Below the pieces are notes generated by a model that saw only the letters and a list, made by a program, of their open reading frames with translations, ran no database searches and had not been told where the DNA came from. Shown one piece after another: positions 1 to 8,015 of a DNA stretch of 40,383 nucleotides. Both the position numbers and the translations under genes were made by a program. The stretch is from Oscillospiraceae bacterium (lineage in GTDB: Bacteria > Bacillota > Clostridia > Oscillospirales > Ruminococcaceae). The DNA lies in the NCBI GenBank assembly GCA_017396665.1, contig JAFQLH010000009.1, forward strand, positions 1-40,383, given 5' to 3'. Positions within the stretch are counted from its first letter, which is position 1; each line of letters begins with the position of its first letter.

Positions 1-649
<649 letters not shown>

Positions 650-659
650 TCAACTATAC

Positions 660-688
660 ATTCTATCACAACATTTCGCATTTGTAAA
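660..688 (-). promoter_or_regulatory. Sigma-A promoter of nifJ
   Basis: On the minus strand -35 TTTACA (683-688), a 17-bp spacer, and -10 TAGAAT (660-665). It points at nifJ and would give a leader of about 90 bases. I saw no clear riboswitch fold in the leader. Confidence 0.7.
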
Positions 689-816
689 TAGTTTAGCACT
701 CATTTGGCGGACATTTTCTTTCTTTTTACCAAAAATCCATTTGTATTGGCTGTCAATTGTTAAACTTATGACAATCGTTTGCGTTATCAACAACTTTCCC
801 TTCTCTTTTCCCTTTC

Positions 817-849
817 AAAAAACAAACCCCGCAGCTTACGCCACGGGGT
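817..849 (-). terminator. Rho-independent terminator of the epimerase gene
   Basis: On the minus strand ACCCCG pairs with CGGGGT around a 12-base loop (826-849), followed by TTGTTTTTT. It lies 22 bases after the stop of the epimerase gene. Between here and the nifJ promoter (850-871 and 689-816) nothing else is evident. Confidence 0.8.
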
Positions 850-871
850 ATAAAGGTCATTTGCAATTATA

Positions 872-1804
872 CTACTTTGTATTCTTTAGTGACCAGCGGA
901 ATGTAGAAATTCGCTGTGCCTTTGTGTTGTCGATATTCCAGTTAGCCAGTGCCATTGAGATATCGAAGTAGCGGTAGTCGCTCTTAGCTCTTGCCTTACT
1001 GAGCGGAACAAGGCTTACAGGCGGAGTCTTCTGGATTACCGCACCGATTCTGTGGTGCTCTCTTTCATAATCGAGAATTTCCTTTGAAGTGATAATCTTC
1101 GTGTCAGCGATATTATACACGCCTTCATATCTCACATTAGGGATAGAGATAATCGCATTGATAAAGTCAACGAGATTGAATACACAACAGAACGAGAAGC
1201 CGTTTTCGCCCTCTCTGATTATGTACGCAACGTCTTCCTTAGCGTCATATACTCTGTCCTTGAGGTTCTGTGTATACTCTGCTGTATAAACAGGAGCAAC
1301 TCTTGCGATTACAGGAATTGTGTCAGCCTTCTTTACAGCCTTCATGAGGAACTTTTCAGAAGTGAGCTTCAGGTCGCTGTAATAGGTTGAACCCTTTTCA
1401 GGAACTGTTTCTCTTACAGGCTCTCTACCCTTCTGCATACCGTACACCTGTGTTGTACTGAGCAGGACAATATTTGTAACGCCTGCCTTGACAGCAGCAT
1501 CATAGAGATACTTGTCTGTAATCTTACTTGTCTTTAAAACGTCATCGGTGATAAGTGAGTCGATGTCGTTGTCTACTGAACAAGCAAGATGCACAAGAGT
1601 ATCAATTCTGTTTGCTGAGAGAATATTTTCAATAACTCCCTTGTCTGTTATATCGCACTGGACAAACGAATACTCAGGGTTTGTTCCCACGAATTCATTC
1701 GGTCTGCTGTCCACTGCAAACACCTTATGTTTTTTCTGCAACAGGCTTGAGGTAAGATACATTCCTATCATACCGCTAGCGCCGGTAACTAATACTGTTG
1801 CCAT
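872..1804 (-). CDS. NAD(P)-dependent epimerase/dehydratase (extended SDR family)
   Basis: A 310-residue protein of the extended short-chain dehydrogenase family, which acts mostly on nucleotide sugars in the cytoplasm. The N-terminus is a Rossmann strand and turn with TGASGMIG (GxxGxxG), then an acidic residue after the second strand (AVDSRPNE) suited to NAD(H). An active-site STTQVYG segment and the YxxxK pair (YSDLK) follow. The C-terminal half is the variable substrate domain and gives no clue to the sugar. The start MATVLVTG was chosen over an upstream ATG 18 codons earlier because AGAGGTG lies 5 bases before it and the fold begins right there. Monocistronic: own promoter and own terminator. 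The family is certain, the substrate unknown. Confidence 0.88.
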   Translation of the reverse strand: MATVLVTGASGMIGMYLTSSLLQKKHKVFAVDSRPNEFVGTNPEYSFVQCDITDKGVIENILSANRIDTLVHLACSVDNDIDSLITDDVLKTSKITDKYLYDAAVKAGVTNIVLLSTTQVYGMQKGREPVRETVPEKGSTYYSDLKLTSEKFLMKAVKKADTIPVIARVAPVYTAEYTQNLKDRVYDAKEDVAYIIREGENGFSFCCVFNLVDFINAIISIPNVRYEGVYNIADTKIITSKEILDYEREHHRIGAVIQKTPPVSLVPLSKARAKSDYRYFDISMALANWNIDNTKAQRISTFRWSLKNTK

Positions 1805-1846
1805 TTCGTTCACCTCTTTATCTATAAGGATAATTACCTTTATTCT

Positions 1847-1875
1847 ATTATACCACAATGTTCACATTTTGCAAA
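1847..1875 (-). promoter_or_regulatory. Sigma-A promoter of the epimerase gene
   Basis: Minus strand: -35 TTTGCA (1870-1875), 17-bp spacer, -10 TATAAT (1847-1852), about 45 bases before the chosen ATG. This also argues against the longer ORF start at 1858, which would lie upstream of the -10. Confidence 0.75.
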
Positions 1876-1922
1876 CAAAAATTCGCACTTTCATTAAAAT
1901 TTTATTTATTTGATAATTTCGC

Positions 1923-1951
1923 TTGCAACTTTTTGTGAAATGTGATAAAAT
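1923..1951 (+). promoter_or_regulatory. Sigma-A promoter of the MBOAT operon
   Basis: -35 TTGCAA (1923-1928), 17-bp spacer, -10 TAAAAT (1946-1951). Divergent from the epimerase promoter, with about 50 bp between the two -35 boxes. Confidence 0.7.
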
Positions 1952-1987
1952 TATATACGATTTATAGTACACAGGAGGTCATTTTTT

Positions 1988-3361
1988 GTGCAATTCACAG
2001 ACCTGTTTTTTCTGTTTTGTTTCGTACCTGTCACACTTTTGCTAAGCTTTCTTGAGCGAAGCTGTGAATATAAAAATTTTATCTTATTCATTTCTTCGGT
2101 TTTATTCTTCACATGGGGCAGACCTTTCATCGTTTCGCTGTTCCTTCTGACCGCTGTTTTCGACTGGGGTATGGGACTGCTTTGTGCACCTGAGAAGTCA
2201 AAAGCCGTGAGGGGTACAGCACTGACTGCTGACCTTGCGATGAACGTTTTTGTATTTATGCTCGGAGCGAGAAATTCACTTTTCGAGGGCATAGAGCTTC
2301 TGACACTTTCAGAAAAGCTGATACCTGTCGGGGCAATGTTCTATGGCATAAGAGGTTTCTCGTACGTTTATGATGTCTTCTCGGGCAGGACGCCCGTTGA
2401 GAAGAATCCGTTCTGCATACTGACCTACATGGTATCCTTCCCGCTTATGCCGGCAGGACCTGTTGTAAGATACGGACAAATTCGAGACCAGATAAGAAAG
2501 CGTGAGATTACCGGCGAAAAGATAAACGCAGGGCTCACAAGGATAACTCTCGGTCTTACAAAGCTCTCCGTTTTGGCACCTGTTTTACAGAAGCTTTGCG
2601 AGGCGGGACTTTCGGAAAATGAGATTACGGTAACAGGAAGCTGGGCAGGAATGCTCTGCTACATTTTCCGCTTCTGCGTTGTATTTGCAGGCTACACGGA
2701 TATGGCAATCGGACTTGGAAAGCTGTTCGGCTTTGACTATCCTGAAAGCTTTAAGGCGATTGATATGAAAAAGGGCATCAAGGGCTTTGCAAACAGCTTC
2801 AACAGTTCGCTCAATCACCTTATGGGAGATGTTATCGTAAAGCCTCTCAGGGCAAGGGGACAGCTTCTCGGCTTCTTAGGAATTCTTTTCTCGTCGGCTG
2901 TAATAGGCGCATGGTTCTCTGACAGCTTATTCTTCATTGTCGCAGGACTTATAACAGGCTTATTCATTATTCTTGAGGAGCTGTTTCTCAAGGACACACT
3001 TGAAAAAATTCTGCCGCTGTTTACGTGGCTTTACACAGGAATTATACTTTTCTTCGTGTTCGCTCTGACACGCTTTGACAGTCTTTCCTCGCTCACTCAG
3101 TGGGCAGGCGGACTTATCGGCAGGGGCGAAGACTATATTCTCAGCGTTGCACTTAAAAACGCTGTTACACAAAACGCATTTATCTTAGCTGTATCGGTTT
3201 TATGCTATCTGCCGTTTTCAAGAAGCTTTTTCACAAAGAAGCTCACGGCAGTTTCAGAAAAATCGGCACGCCTTTACGGTGTGGTGAGAATTATGCAGAC
3301 CATTGCGCTGAGCGTTATGCTTATGCTTTCGGTTATCGCACTTGCCGATGCAGTTATATAA
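1988..3361 (+). CDS. MBOAT-family membrane protein lacking both catalytic histidines
   Basis: A polytopic membrane protein of 457 residues, the usual length of AlgI/DltB-type O-acyltransferases, which move acyl groups across the membrane onto sugars or polymers. Fold markers are present: the F..SY.YDVF segment (123-131), MVSFPLMPAGPVVRY (148-162) and FAGYTDMAIGLGKLFGFDYPE (233-253). The two signature sites are not. FWRRWHxSL aligns with residues 267-275 reading FANSFNSSL, so the His becomes Asn272 and both Trp are gone. GLWHG aligns with 307-311 reading GAWFS, so the second His becomes Phe310. GTG start at 1988 with AGGAGG 7-8 bases upstream. First gene of a probable operon with the next two genes. 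Family membership is inference from fold motifs; loss of catalysis follows from known AlgI/DltB requirements. Confidence 0.8.
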   Translation: MQFTDLFFLFCFVPVTLLLSFLERSCEYKNFILFISSVLFFTWGRPFIVSLFLLTAVFDWGMGLLCAPEKSKAVRGTALTADLAMNVFVFMLGARNSLFEGIELLTLSEKLIPVGAMFYGIRGFSYVYDVFSGRTPVEKNPFCILTYMVSFPLMPAGPVVRYGQIRDQIRKREITGEKINAGLTRITLGLTKLSVLAPVLQKLCEAGLSENEITVTGSWAGMLCYIFRFCVVFAGYTDMAIGLGKLFGFDYPESFKAIDMKKGIKGFANSFNSSLNHLMGDVIVKPLRARGQLLGFLGILFSSAVIGAWFSDSLFFIVAGLITGLFIILEELFLKDTLEKILPLFTWLYTGIILFFVFALTRFDSLSSLTQWAGGLIGRGEDYILSVALKNAVTQNAFILAVSVLCYLPFSRSFFTKKLTAVSEKSARLYGVVRIMQTIALSVMLMLSVIALADAVI

Positions 3362-3396
3362 CCCTTTGAAACTTCTCTTGGAAAGGAGAAACGCTT

Positions 3397-4383
3397 ATGT
3401 CTGAAAAACTCAGTGACCTTGATTTCAAGCTGGGGCAGGAAGGCTTCCCTTCCGACGCTGTCAGCGACATAAATGACGAGCTCTCGGCTTTGCCAAAGCC
3501 CGATTTTGCAAGCGAAGACGTACAGGAAGACGCAGAGACAGACGCCACTCAAGCAGGCACGGAAATTTCTGTGGCAGAGGCTTCTGTCAGAGTTCCCGAC
3601 GAGGACACTCACGAGGACGACAAGCTTTTGCAGTCGCTTGGAAAAGAGAGCGTCAGGGCTCACTATAACTTTATAAACGTTTTTGTTCTTACGCTTATTT
3701 TTATGACCTGTGCTCTGACACTTTTGCTCATAAGACAGGGCGAGAGATACGGCGAGGACAACGCACAGCTCACTTTAAACAGCTTCATTGACGGAAGCTA
3801 CACACAGCAGCTTTCTGACAAGTACATAGGCGACTCAAAGCTGCAGGCGGTTGTAAAGAAGCTTGGCGAGGTGTCGGGCTATTTCTACGGCTTCAATCTT
3901 GAAAGCGAGAAGGACGAGACCGTCACAAGACCTGACGGCAAGCCGGACAGTACCGTTACTACAACGGGCACTGTTACATCTGCTGCGACAACCGCCGAGA
4001 CAACGACTACCACAATGTCGCACAATCCTGATGTTACGGGAACGCCTATTTCAGTAGAGCCACAGGGCTCTGACACAGGCTCGGGCGACATTTTCACGGG
4101 TAATGTTATTACTACAACTCCGTCACTCACCACCTCGTTTACAACGACTATGAGCTATTCTCACACGGCTTCAAAGACGGAAGGAACCACAGCACCTGAC
4201 ACAACCACAAGCACAACTACTACAACCACTACCTCACAGAGTGATACAGAGCCTTCTGTTTCTGACTCAGAGACTACAACCTCGGAAAGCACTACCTCTG
4301 TGACTACAACACCTGTTTCATCGGAAGAGCCAACTGAAACTACAACCACCTCTCCGACTGATTCACAGCCAAGCGGTGAATAG
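3397..4383 (+). CDS. Single-pass membrane protein with acidic cytoplasmic part and Thr-rich outer tail
   Basis: 328 residues. Residues 1-88 are acidic and probably cytoplasmic; 91-112 form one transmembrane helix (NFINVFVLTLIFM onward). Residues 124-166 (NSFIDGSYTQQLSDKY and following, ending in GYFYGFN) resemble the membrane-proximal stretch of the AlgJ/DHHW-type proteins that partner MBOAT acyltransferases. In those proteins a catalytic domain follows; here there is only a tail of about 150 residues, mostly Thr, Ser, Glu and Pro, typical of an extended, possibly glycosylated linker. SD AAAGGAG 8 bases before ATG. It sits 35 bp after the MBOAT gene, the slot usually held by the partner. The DHHW likeness is my inference and moderate at best; otherwise the protein is unrecognised. 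Confidence 0.7.
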   Translation: MSEKLSDLDFKLGQEGFPSDAVSDINDELSALPKPDFASEDVQEDAETDATQAGTEISVAEASVRVPDEDTHEDDKLLQSLGKESVRAHYNFINVFVLTLIFMTCALTLLLIRQGERYGEDNAQLTLNSFIDGSYTQQLSDKYIGDSKLQAVVKKLGEVSGYFYGFNLESEKDETVTRPDGKPDSTVTTTGTVTSAATTAETTTTTMSHNPDVTGTPISVEPQGSDTGSGDIFTGNVITTTPSLTTSFTTTMSYSHTASKTEGTTAPDTTTSTTTTTTTSQSDTEPSVSDSETTTSESTTSVTTTPVSSEEPTETTTTSPTDSQPSGE

Positions 4384-4385
4384 CC

Positions 4386-5357
4386 GTGAACACGATTAAG
4401 GACAATCCCTTTAAGTATTCCTCTGACAACAAGCGTTACCGCACCTTCAATCACTACCTGAGGGAGCGTTTCGGAAAGAAGGTTTTCAAGGTTTCTTTAA
4501 ACCTCGGTCTTTCCTGCCCTAACAGAGACGGCAGCAAGGGTGTAGGCGGATGCATATACTGCTCGGAAAAGCTCAGCGGCGACTTCGGCGGAAACCCTTG
4601 CGACACACTTGAGGAGCAGTTTCGCACGGTCAGGGACGCAATGGAGAAAAAGTGGCCCGGCGGAAGCTACATTCCGTATTTCCAGGCGGGCACAAACACC
4701 TACGCTGACACGGAGTTTCTGAAAAGAGCCTACGAAAAGGCACTTTCTTTTGAAAATGTCGTGGGGCTCTCGGTTGCGACAAGAGCGGACTGCATAACAG
4801 AGCAGACTGCTGACCTGCTCCAAGATATTTCAAAGAGGACATATCTTGTTGTGGAGCTTGGACTTCAGACGGTGCACGACAAGACGGCAAAGCTTATAAA
4901 CCGCTGTCACGACTACGGGGAGTTTTTAAAAGGCTACAAGCTTCTTTCCGATAGGGGCATAAATGTATGCATTCATCTCATTGACGGGCTTCCCGGAGAA
5001 ACAAAGGAAATGATGCTTGAAACGGCAAAAAGCGTAGCGTCGCTTCGTCCTCACGCTGTCAAGCTTCATCTTCTGCACATTATTGAAGGCACGGCACTTC
5101 ACAGGCTTTACGAAAAGGGCGGAGTAAGACCGCTTGAGCTTTCTGAATATGTTGACATTGTATGCAGCCAGCTTGAGCTGTTCCCTGCCGAAACTGTCAT
5201 AGAGAGAGTTACGGGCGACGGGGCGGCTGACACACTTGTTGCACCGCTGTGGAGCCTTAAAAAGCTTTGCGTTATGAACGAGATTGACAAGGAAATGGGC
5301 AGGAGAAACTCATACCAGGGCAGGCTGTTCTGCGGTGATATGAAGTCTTGCGAATAA
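4386..5357 (+). CDS. YhcC-like radical SAM protein (TIGR01212 type)
   Basis: 323 residues, full length for the YhcC/TIGR01212 family of radical SAM proteins, whose reaction is not established. The 4Fe-4S cysteines are C44, C56 and C59 within LSCPNRDG and GGCIYCSE, the expanded first spacing of this family. Other hallmarks are ERFGKKVFKVSLNLGLSCPN, YIPYFQAGTNTYA, GLSVATRADC, ELGLQTVHD and HLIDGLPGE. GTG start two bases after the previous stop, with GGTGA upstream, suggesting translational coupling to the Thr-rich protein gene. Its place between MBOAT-type genes and an SGNH gene may be incidental, because this family is widespread in Firmicutes without that context. Confidence 0.9.
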   Translation: MNTIKDNPFKYSSDNKRYRTFNHYLRERFGKKVFKVSLNLGLSCPNRDGSKGVGGCIYCSEKLSGDFGGNPCDTLEEQFRTVRDAMEKKWPGGSYIPYFQAGTNTYADTEFLKRAYEKALSFENVVGLSVATRADCITEQTADLLQDISKRTYLVVELGLQTVHDKTAKLINRCHDYGEFLKGYKLLSDRGINVCIHLIDGLPGETKEMMLETAKSVASLRPHAVKLHLLHIIEGTALHRLYEKGGVRPLELSEYVDIVCSQLELFPAETVIERVTGDGAADTLVAPLWSLKKLCVMNEIDKEMGRRNSYQGRLFCGDMKSCE

Positions 5358-5364
5358 ATTGCTA

Positions 5365-5392
5365 TTGATTTTTTGGCAAAATCATATATAAT
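5365..5392 (+). promoter_or_regulatory. Sigma-A promoter of the SGNH lipoprotein gene
   Basis: -35 TTGATT (5365-5370), 16-bp spacer, -10 TATAAT (5387-5392), starting just after the radical SAM stop codon. It gives the SGNH gene its own transcript in addition to possible read-through. Confidence 0.65.
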
Positions 5393-5444
5393 TGAAATTA
5401 GAGATAAAAAGAACAAAAGGACAAGGAAAGAAAGGACGATAAGA

Positions 5445-6458
5445 ATGAACAGTATCAAAAAGCTTTTATGTATCGCAGCAGCTTTGACGATGTGTCTTGC
5501 GACGGCAGGCTGTGCAAACGAGATAGAATACAGGTCACCTGACAACTTTACCTCATCGGTTACTGACGACAGCAGCACACCCGATGACAGCTCTGAGCCT
5601 GATGACGAAAAGCCACAGGACAAGCCTGACGACAGCGATGTTTCGATTGATGTTCCGCCTCCGCCGTTTGATGACGATGATGACGACCAGGGAAACTCCG
5701 GCTCGCTTGTTGTAAAGGAAGACGACCCTGAATATTTCTCAAAGTGTGCGTTTATGGGTGAGGCGCTCTGCTCGGGACTCAGCTACGTTGACTCAATCCC
5801 CGACGAGTTTATTTACACAAAGAACACCGCCCACGTTCACGATATCGGCGAAACCTCATGGGCAAGTGCTGACGGACAGACAAAGCCTCTTCCACAGGTG
5901 CTTTACGAAAAGGAAAGAAAGTATATTTACATCTGGGTAGGCCCTAACGACCTTACAAGCTACAATCCCTCAAGCTTTGCGGCTAAGTACGAGGAGCTTG
6001 TAAACTCTATCACCTACGCTAACCCGATGGCGTACGTATGCGTTGTTTCAATTGCGCCTGTAAGCCGTGAGTACGAGCAGTCACTTGGCGGTGACGCAAT
6101 CATCGACTACAACCTCAAGCTCTCTGAAATGGTTGACAAAATCGGAAACAACCGTGTGAGATTTGTAAATCTCATCACAGTTCTCGGTGACAACGACGGC
6201 TTCCTCAAGGGCGAATTCGACTCGGGCGACGGACTTCATATGACTCCGTCTGCGTACAGGGCTGTTGCAGAGTATCTGCTCGACACCCAGGTGCACCCTT
6301 ATATTACAGACTTCGAGCTTGAAACAGAAGGCGAAAACACAGAAGGCGAAGGCACTACTGAAGATGGTACTGCTGAAGAAGGCACTGCTGAGGAAGGTAC
6401 TGCTGAGGAAGGCTCTACCGAAGGTGAAAACGCTGACGGCGGACAAGTAACCGAATAA
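5445..6458 (+). CDS. SGNH/GDSL-fold lipoprotein with nucleophile Ser replaced
   Basis: 337 residues starting MNSIKKLL, with AAAGGA 9 bases upstream; a longer reading frame from 5373 would start inside the promoter. Residues 1-23 are a lipoprotein signal ending ATAGC (lipidated Cys23). Residues 24-95 are an acidic, Pro-rich linker. The SGNH domain spans about 98-280. Block III is intact (GPND, 166-169), as is block V (DGLHMTPSAY, Asp262 and His265). Block I, normally GDS, reads GEAL at 105-108, so the nucleophile is Ala107. Esterase or transacylase activity by the usual mechanism is therefore not expected. The C-terminus has an EGTAE tandem repeat. Close to the MBOAT gene, as are SGNH partners in O-acetylation loci. 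It may bind a glycan without cutting it (inference). Confidence 0.82.
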   Translation: MNSIKKLLCIAAALTMCLATAGCANEIEYRSPDNFTSSVTDDSSTPDDSSEPDDEKPQDKPDDSDVSIDVPPPPFDDDDDDQGNSGSLVVKEDDPEYFSKCAFMGEALCSGLSYVDSIPDEFIYTKNTAHVHDIGETSWASADGQTKPLPQVLYEKERKYIYIWVGPNDLTSYNPSSFAAKYEELVNSITYANPMAYVCVVSIAPVSREYEQSLGGDAIIDYNLKLSEMVDKIGNNRVRFVNLITVLGDNDGFLKGEFDSGDGLHMTPSAYRAVAEYLLDTQVHPYITDFELETEGENTEGEGTTEDGTAEEGTAEEGTAEEGSTEGENADGGQVTE

Positions 6459-6484
6459 GTATATAAAAGCTTTATATGTATCCA

Positions 6485-6684
6485 TTGAGGAAAACCCTTT
6501 TGAAAAAGGGCTTTTCCTCAAACTCCTTTCCTAAAACTTCTGATACAATTTCAGCCCCATAGGGTGTACATCACTTAGTGGAGATTTTAATCTCTTTTGG
6601 TGCATACCCTATGGGGCTGAAATCATATTAAGAGTCTTTGTAAGGGGGTTCGGGGGACAAACTTTCTTCAGAAAGGTTTCCCCC
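6485..6684. repeat. Three-hairpin intergenic element, copy A
   Basis: About 200 bp filling the space between the SGNH lipoprotein gene and metY. It has three inverted repeats. 6485-6521 is TTGAGGAAAA...CTTTTCCTCAA. 6548-6623 is an 18-bp perfect stem, ATTTCAGCCCCATAGGGT with its complement, enclosing a small inner hairpin at 6581-6594. 6652-6684 is GGGGGACAAACTTTC...GAAAGGTTTCCCCC. The conserved spacers between hairpins also match copy B at 13666-13879, which lies in the opposite orientation. No ORF. It lies between convergent genes and may serve as a two-way terminator, but none of the stems has a proper T tract. A short AT hairpin (6461-6477) precedes it. Confidence 0.85.
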
Positions 6685-6711
6685 GATAAATACATGTGAG
6701 TTTTTATATAG

Positions 6712-7986
6712 TTATGCGTTCTTTACAGCGTCGAAGCCTCTCTTGATATCCTCTAAGATATCCTCTACATTTTCAAGACCTACTGAGAATCTGATAAGTC
6801 CGCCGTCGATACCTGCTGCAACGAGCTGCTCGTCGGTGAGCTGACGGTGAGTTGCAGAAGCAGGGTGGAGCACGCAGGTTCTGATGTCGGCTACGTGAAC
6901 CTCATTGGAAGCGAGCTTTAAGCTATCCATAAACTTGACAGCAGCAGGTCTTCCGCCCTTGATTGAGAAGGAAATAACACCGCTTGTTCCGAGCGGGAGA
7001 TACTTCTTGGCAAGGTCATACTGAGCGCTTCCCTCAAGTGCAGGGTAAGTAACGAACTCAGCCATACCGCTGTCCTCTATAAACTTAGCTACTACGAGAG
7101 CGTTCTCGCAGTATCTCTGCATTCTTACTGCAAGAGTTTCAAGACCTAAATTGAGAAGGAATGAGGAATTTGCTGCAGGGTAGCAGCCGAAGTCTCTCAT
7201 AAGCTGCATTCTGGCCTTTACGATATAAGGAGCGAAGGCGTAGTCTCTTGTATAAACTGTGCCGTGGTAGCTTTCGTCAGGCTCTGTCATGCAAGGGAAC
7301 TTGCCGTTTGTCCAGTCGAACTTACCGCTGTCTACGATAACACCGCCGACCTGAACAGCGTGGCCGTCCATGTACTTTGATGTTGAGTGGATAACGATAT
7401 CTGCGCCCCACTCGATAGGTCTGCAGAGTATAGGAGTTGCAAAGGTGTTGTCAACGATAAGCGGAACGCCGTGCTCGTGTGCAACCTTTGCCCACTTTTC
7501 GATATCTAAAACTGTGATTGCAGGGTTTGCGAGAGTTTCGCCGAACACGCACTTTGTGTTTTCCTTGAATGCTGCACAGAGCTCTTCCTCTGTTGCGTTG
7601 TTGTCAACAAAGATACACTCGATACCGAGCTTCTTGAGAGTTACAGCGAAAAGGTTTACAGTACCGCCGTAGATTGAACCTGAAGCGATAAAGCTGTCGC
7701 CTGCCTCACAGATGTTGAGGATAGACACAAGTGACGCAGCCTGACCTGAGGATGTGCACATTGCTGCCACGCCGCCCTCGAGTGCTGCAATCTTCTTTTC
7801 AACGCAGTCTGTTGTAGGGTTTTCAAATCTTGAATAGATAAGGCTCTTTGTAGGGTCATCAAAAACCGCTGCAACGTCATCTGTTGAATCATAGACATAG
7901 GTTGTGCTCTGTACGATAGGCATTACTCTTGGTTCTCCGTTTTTAGGGGTGTAGCCCTCGTGCAGGCATTGTGTTTCAATTTTCAT
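6712..7986 (-). CDS. metY: O-acetylhomoserine sulfhydrylase (PLP-dependent)
   Basis: 424 residues, the usual length of the MetY branch of the Cys/Met-metabolism PLP family. It makes homocysteine from O-acetylhomoserine and sulfide in methionine synthesis. Seen: MKIETQCLHEGYTP at the N-terminus, IYSRFENPTTD, SSGQAA (79-84) for phosphate binding, PLIVDNTFATP with the cofactor Asp (179), and the Schiff-base Lys204 in HSTSKYMDGHA. The long insertions after it fit MetY rather than cystathionine lyases, which are shorter. SD AAAGGA about 11 bases before ATG. It follows the DUF4026-like gene by 29 bp on the same strand and probably shares its promoter. No S-box or T-box is possible in that short gap. 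Copy A of the hairpin element lies just past its stop. Confidence 0.93.
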   Translation of the reverse strand: MKIETQCLHEGYTPKNGEPRVMPIVQSTTYVYDSTDDVAAVFDDPTKSLIYSRFENPTTDCVEKKIAALEGGVAAMCTSSGQAASLVSILNICEAGDSFIASGSIYGGTVNLFAVTLKKLGIECIFVDNNATEEELCAAFKENTKCVFGETLANPAITVLDIEKWAKVAHEHGVPLIVDNTFATPILCRPIEWGADIVIHSTSKYMDGHAVQVGGVIVDSGKFDWTNGKFPCMTEPDESYHGTVYTRDYAFAPYIVKARMQLMRDFGCYPAANSSFLLNLGLETLAVRMQRYCENALVVAKFIEDSGMAEFVTYPALEGSAQYDLAKKYLPLGTSGVISFSIKGGRPAAVKFMDSLKLASNEVHVADIRTCVLHPASATHRQLTDEQLVAAGIDGGLIRFSVGLENVEDILEDIKRGFDAVKNA

Positions 7987-8015
7987 TTAAATCAGTTCCT
8001 TTCACTGTAAATTTT

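Noticed and set aside
741-971. Plus-strand reading frame of 76 codons between nifJ and the epimerase gene
   Set aside because: No SD or promoter, and it runs antisense across a terminator into the epimerase gene end.
7987-8015. SAM riboswitch ahead of metY
   Set aside because: Only 29 bp separate metY from the gene before it, too short for an S-box; the upstream operon leader is also too short.
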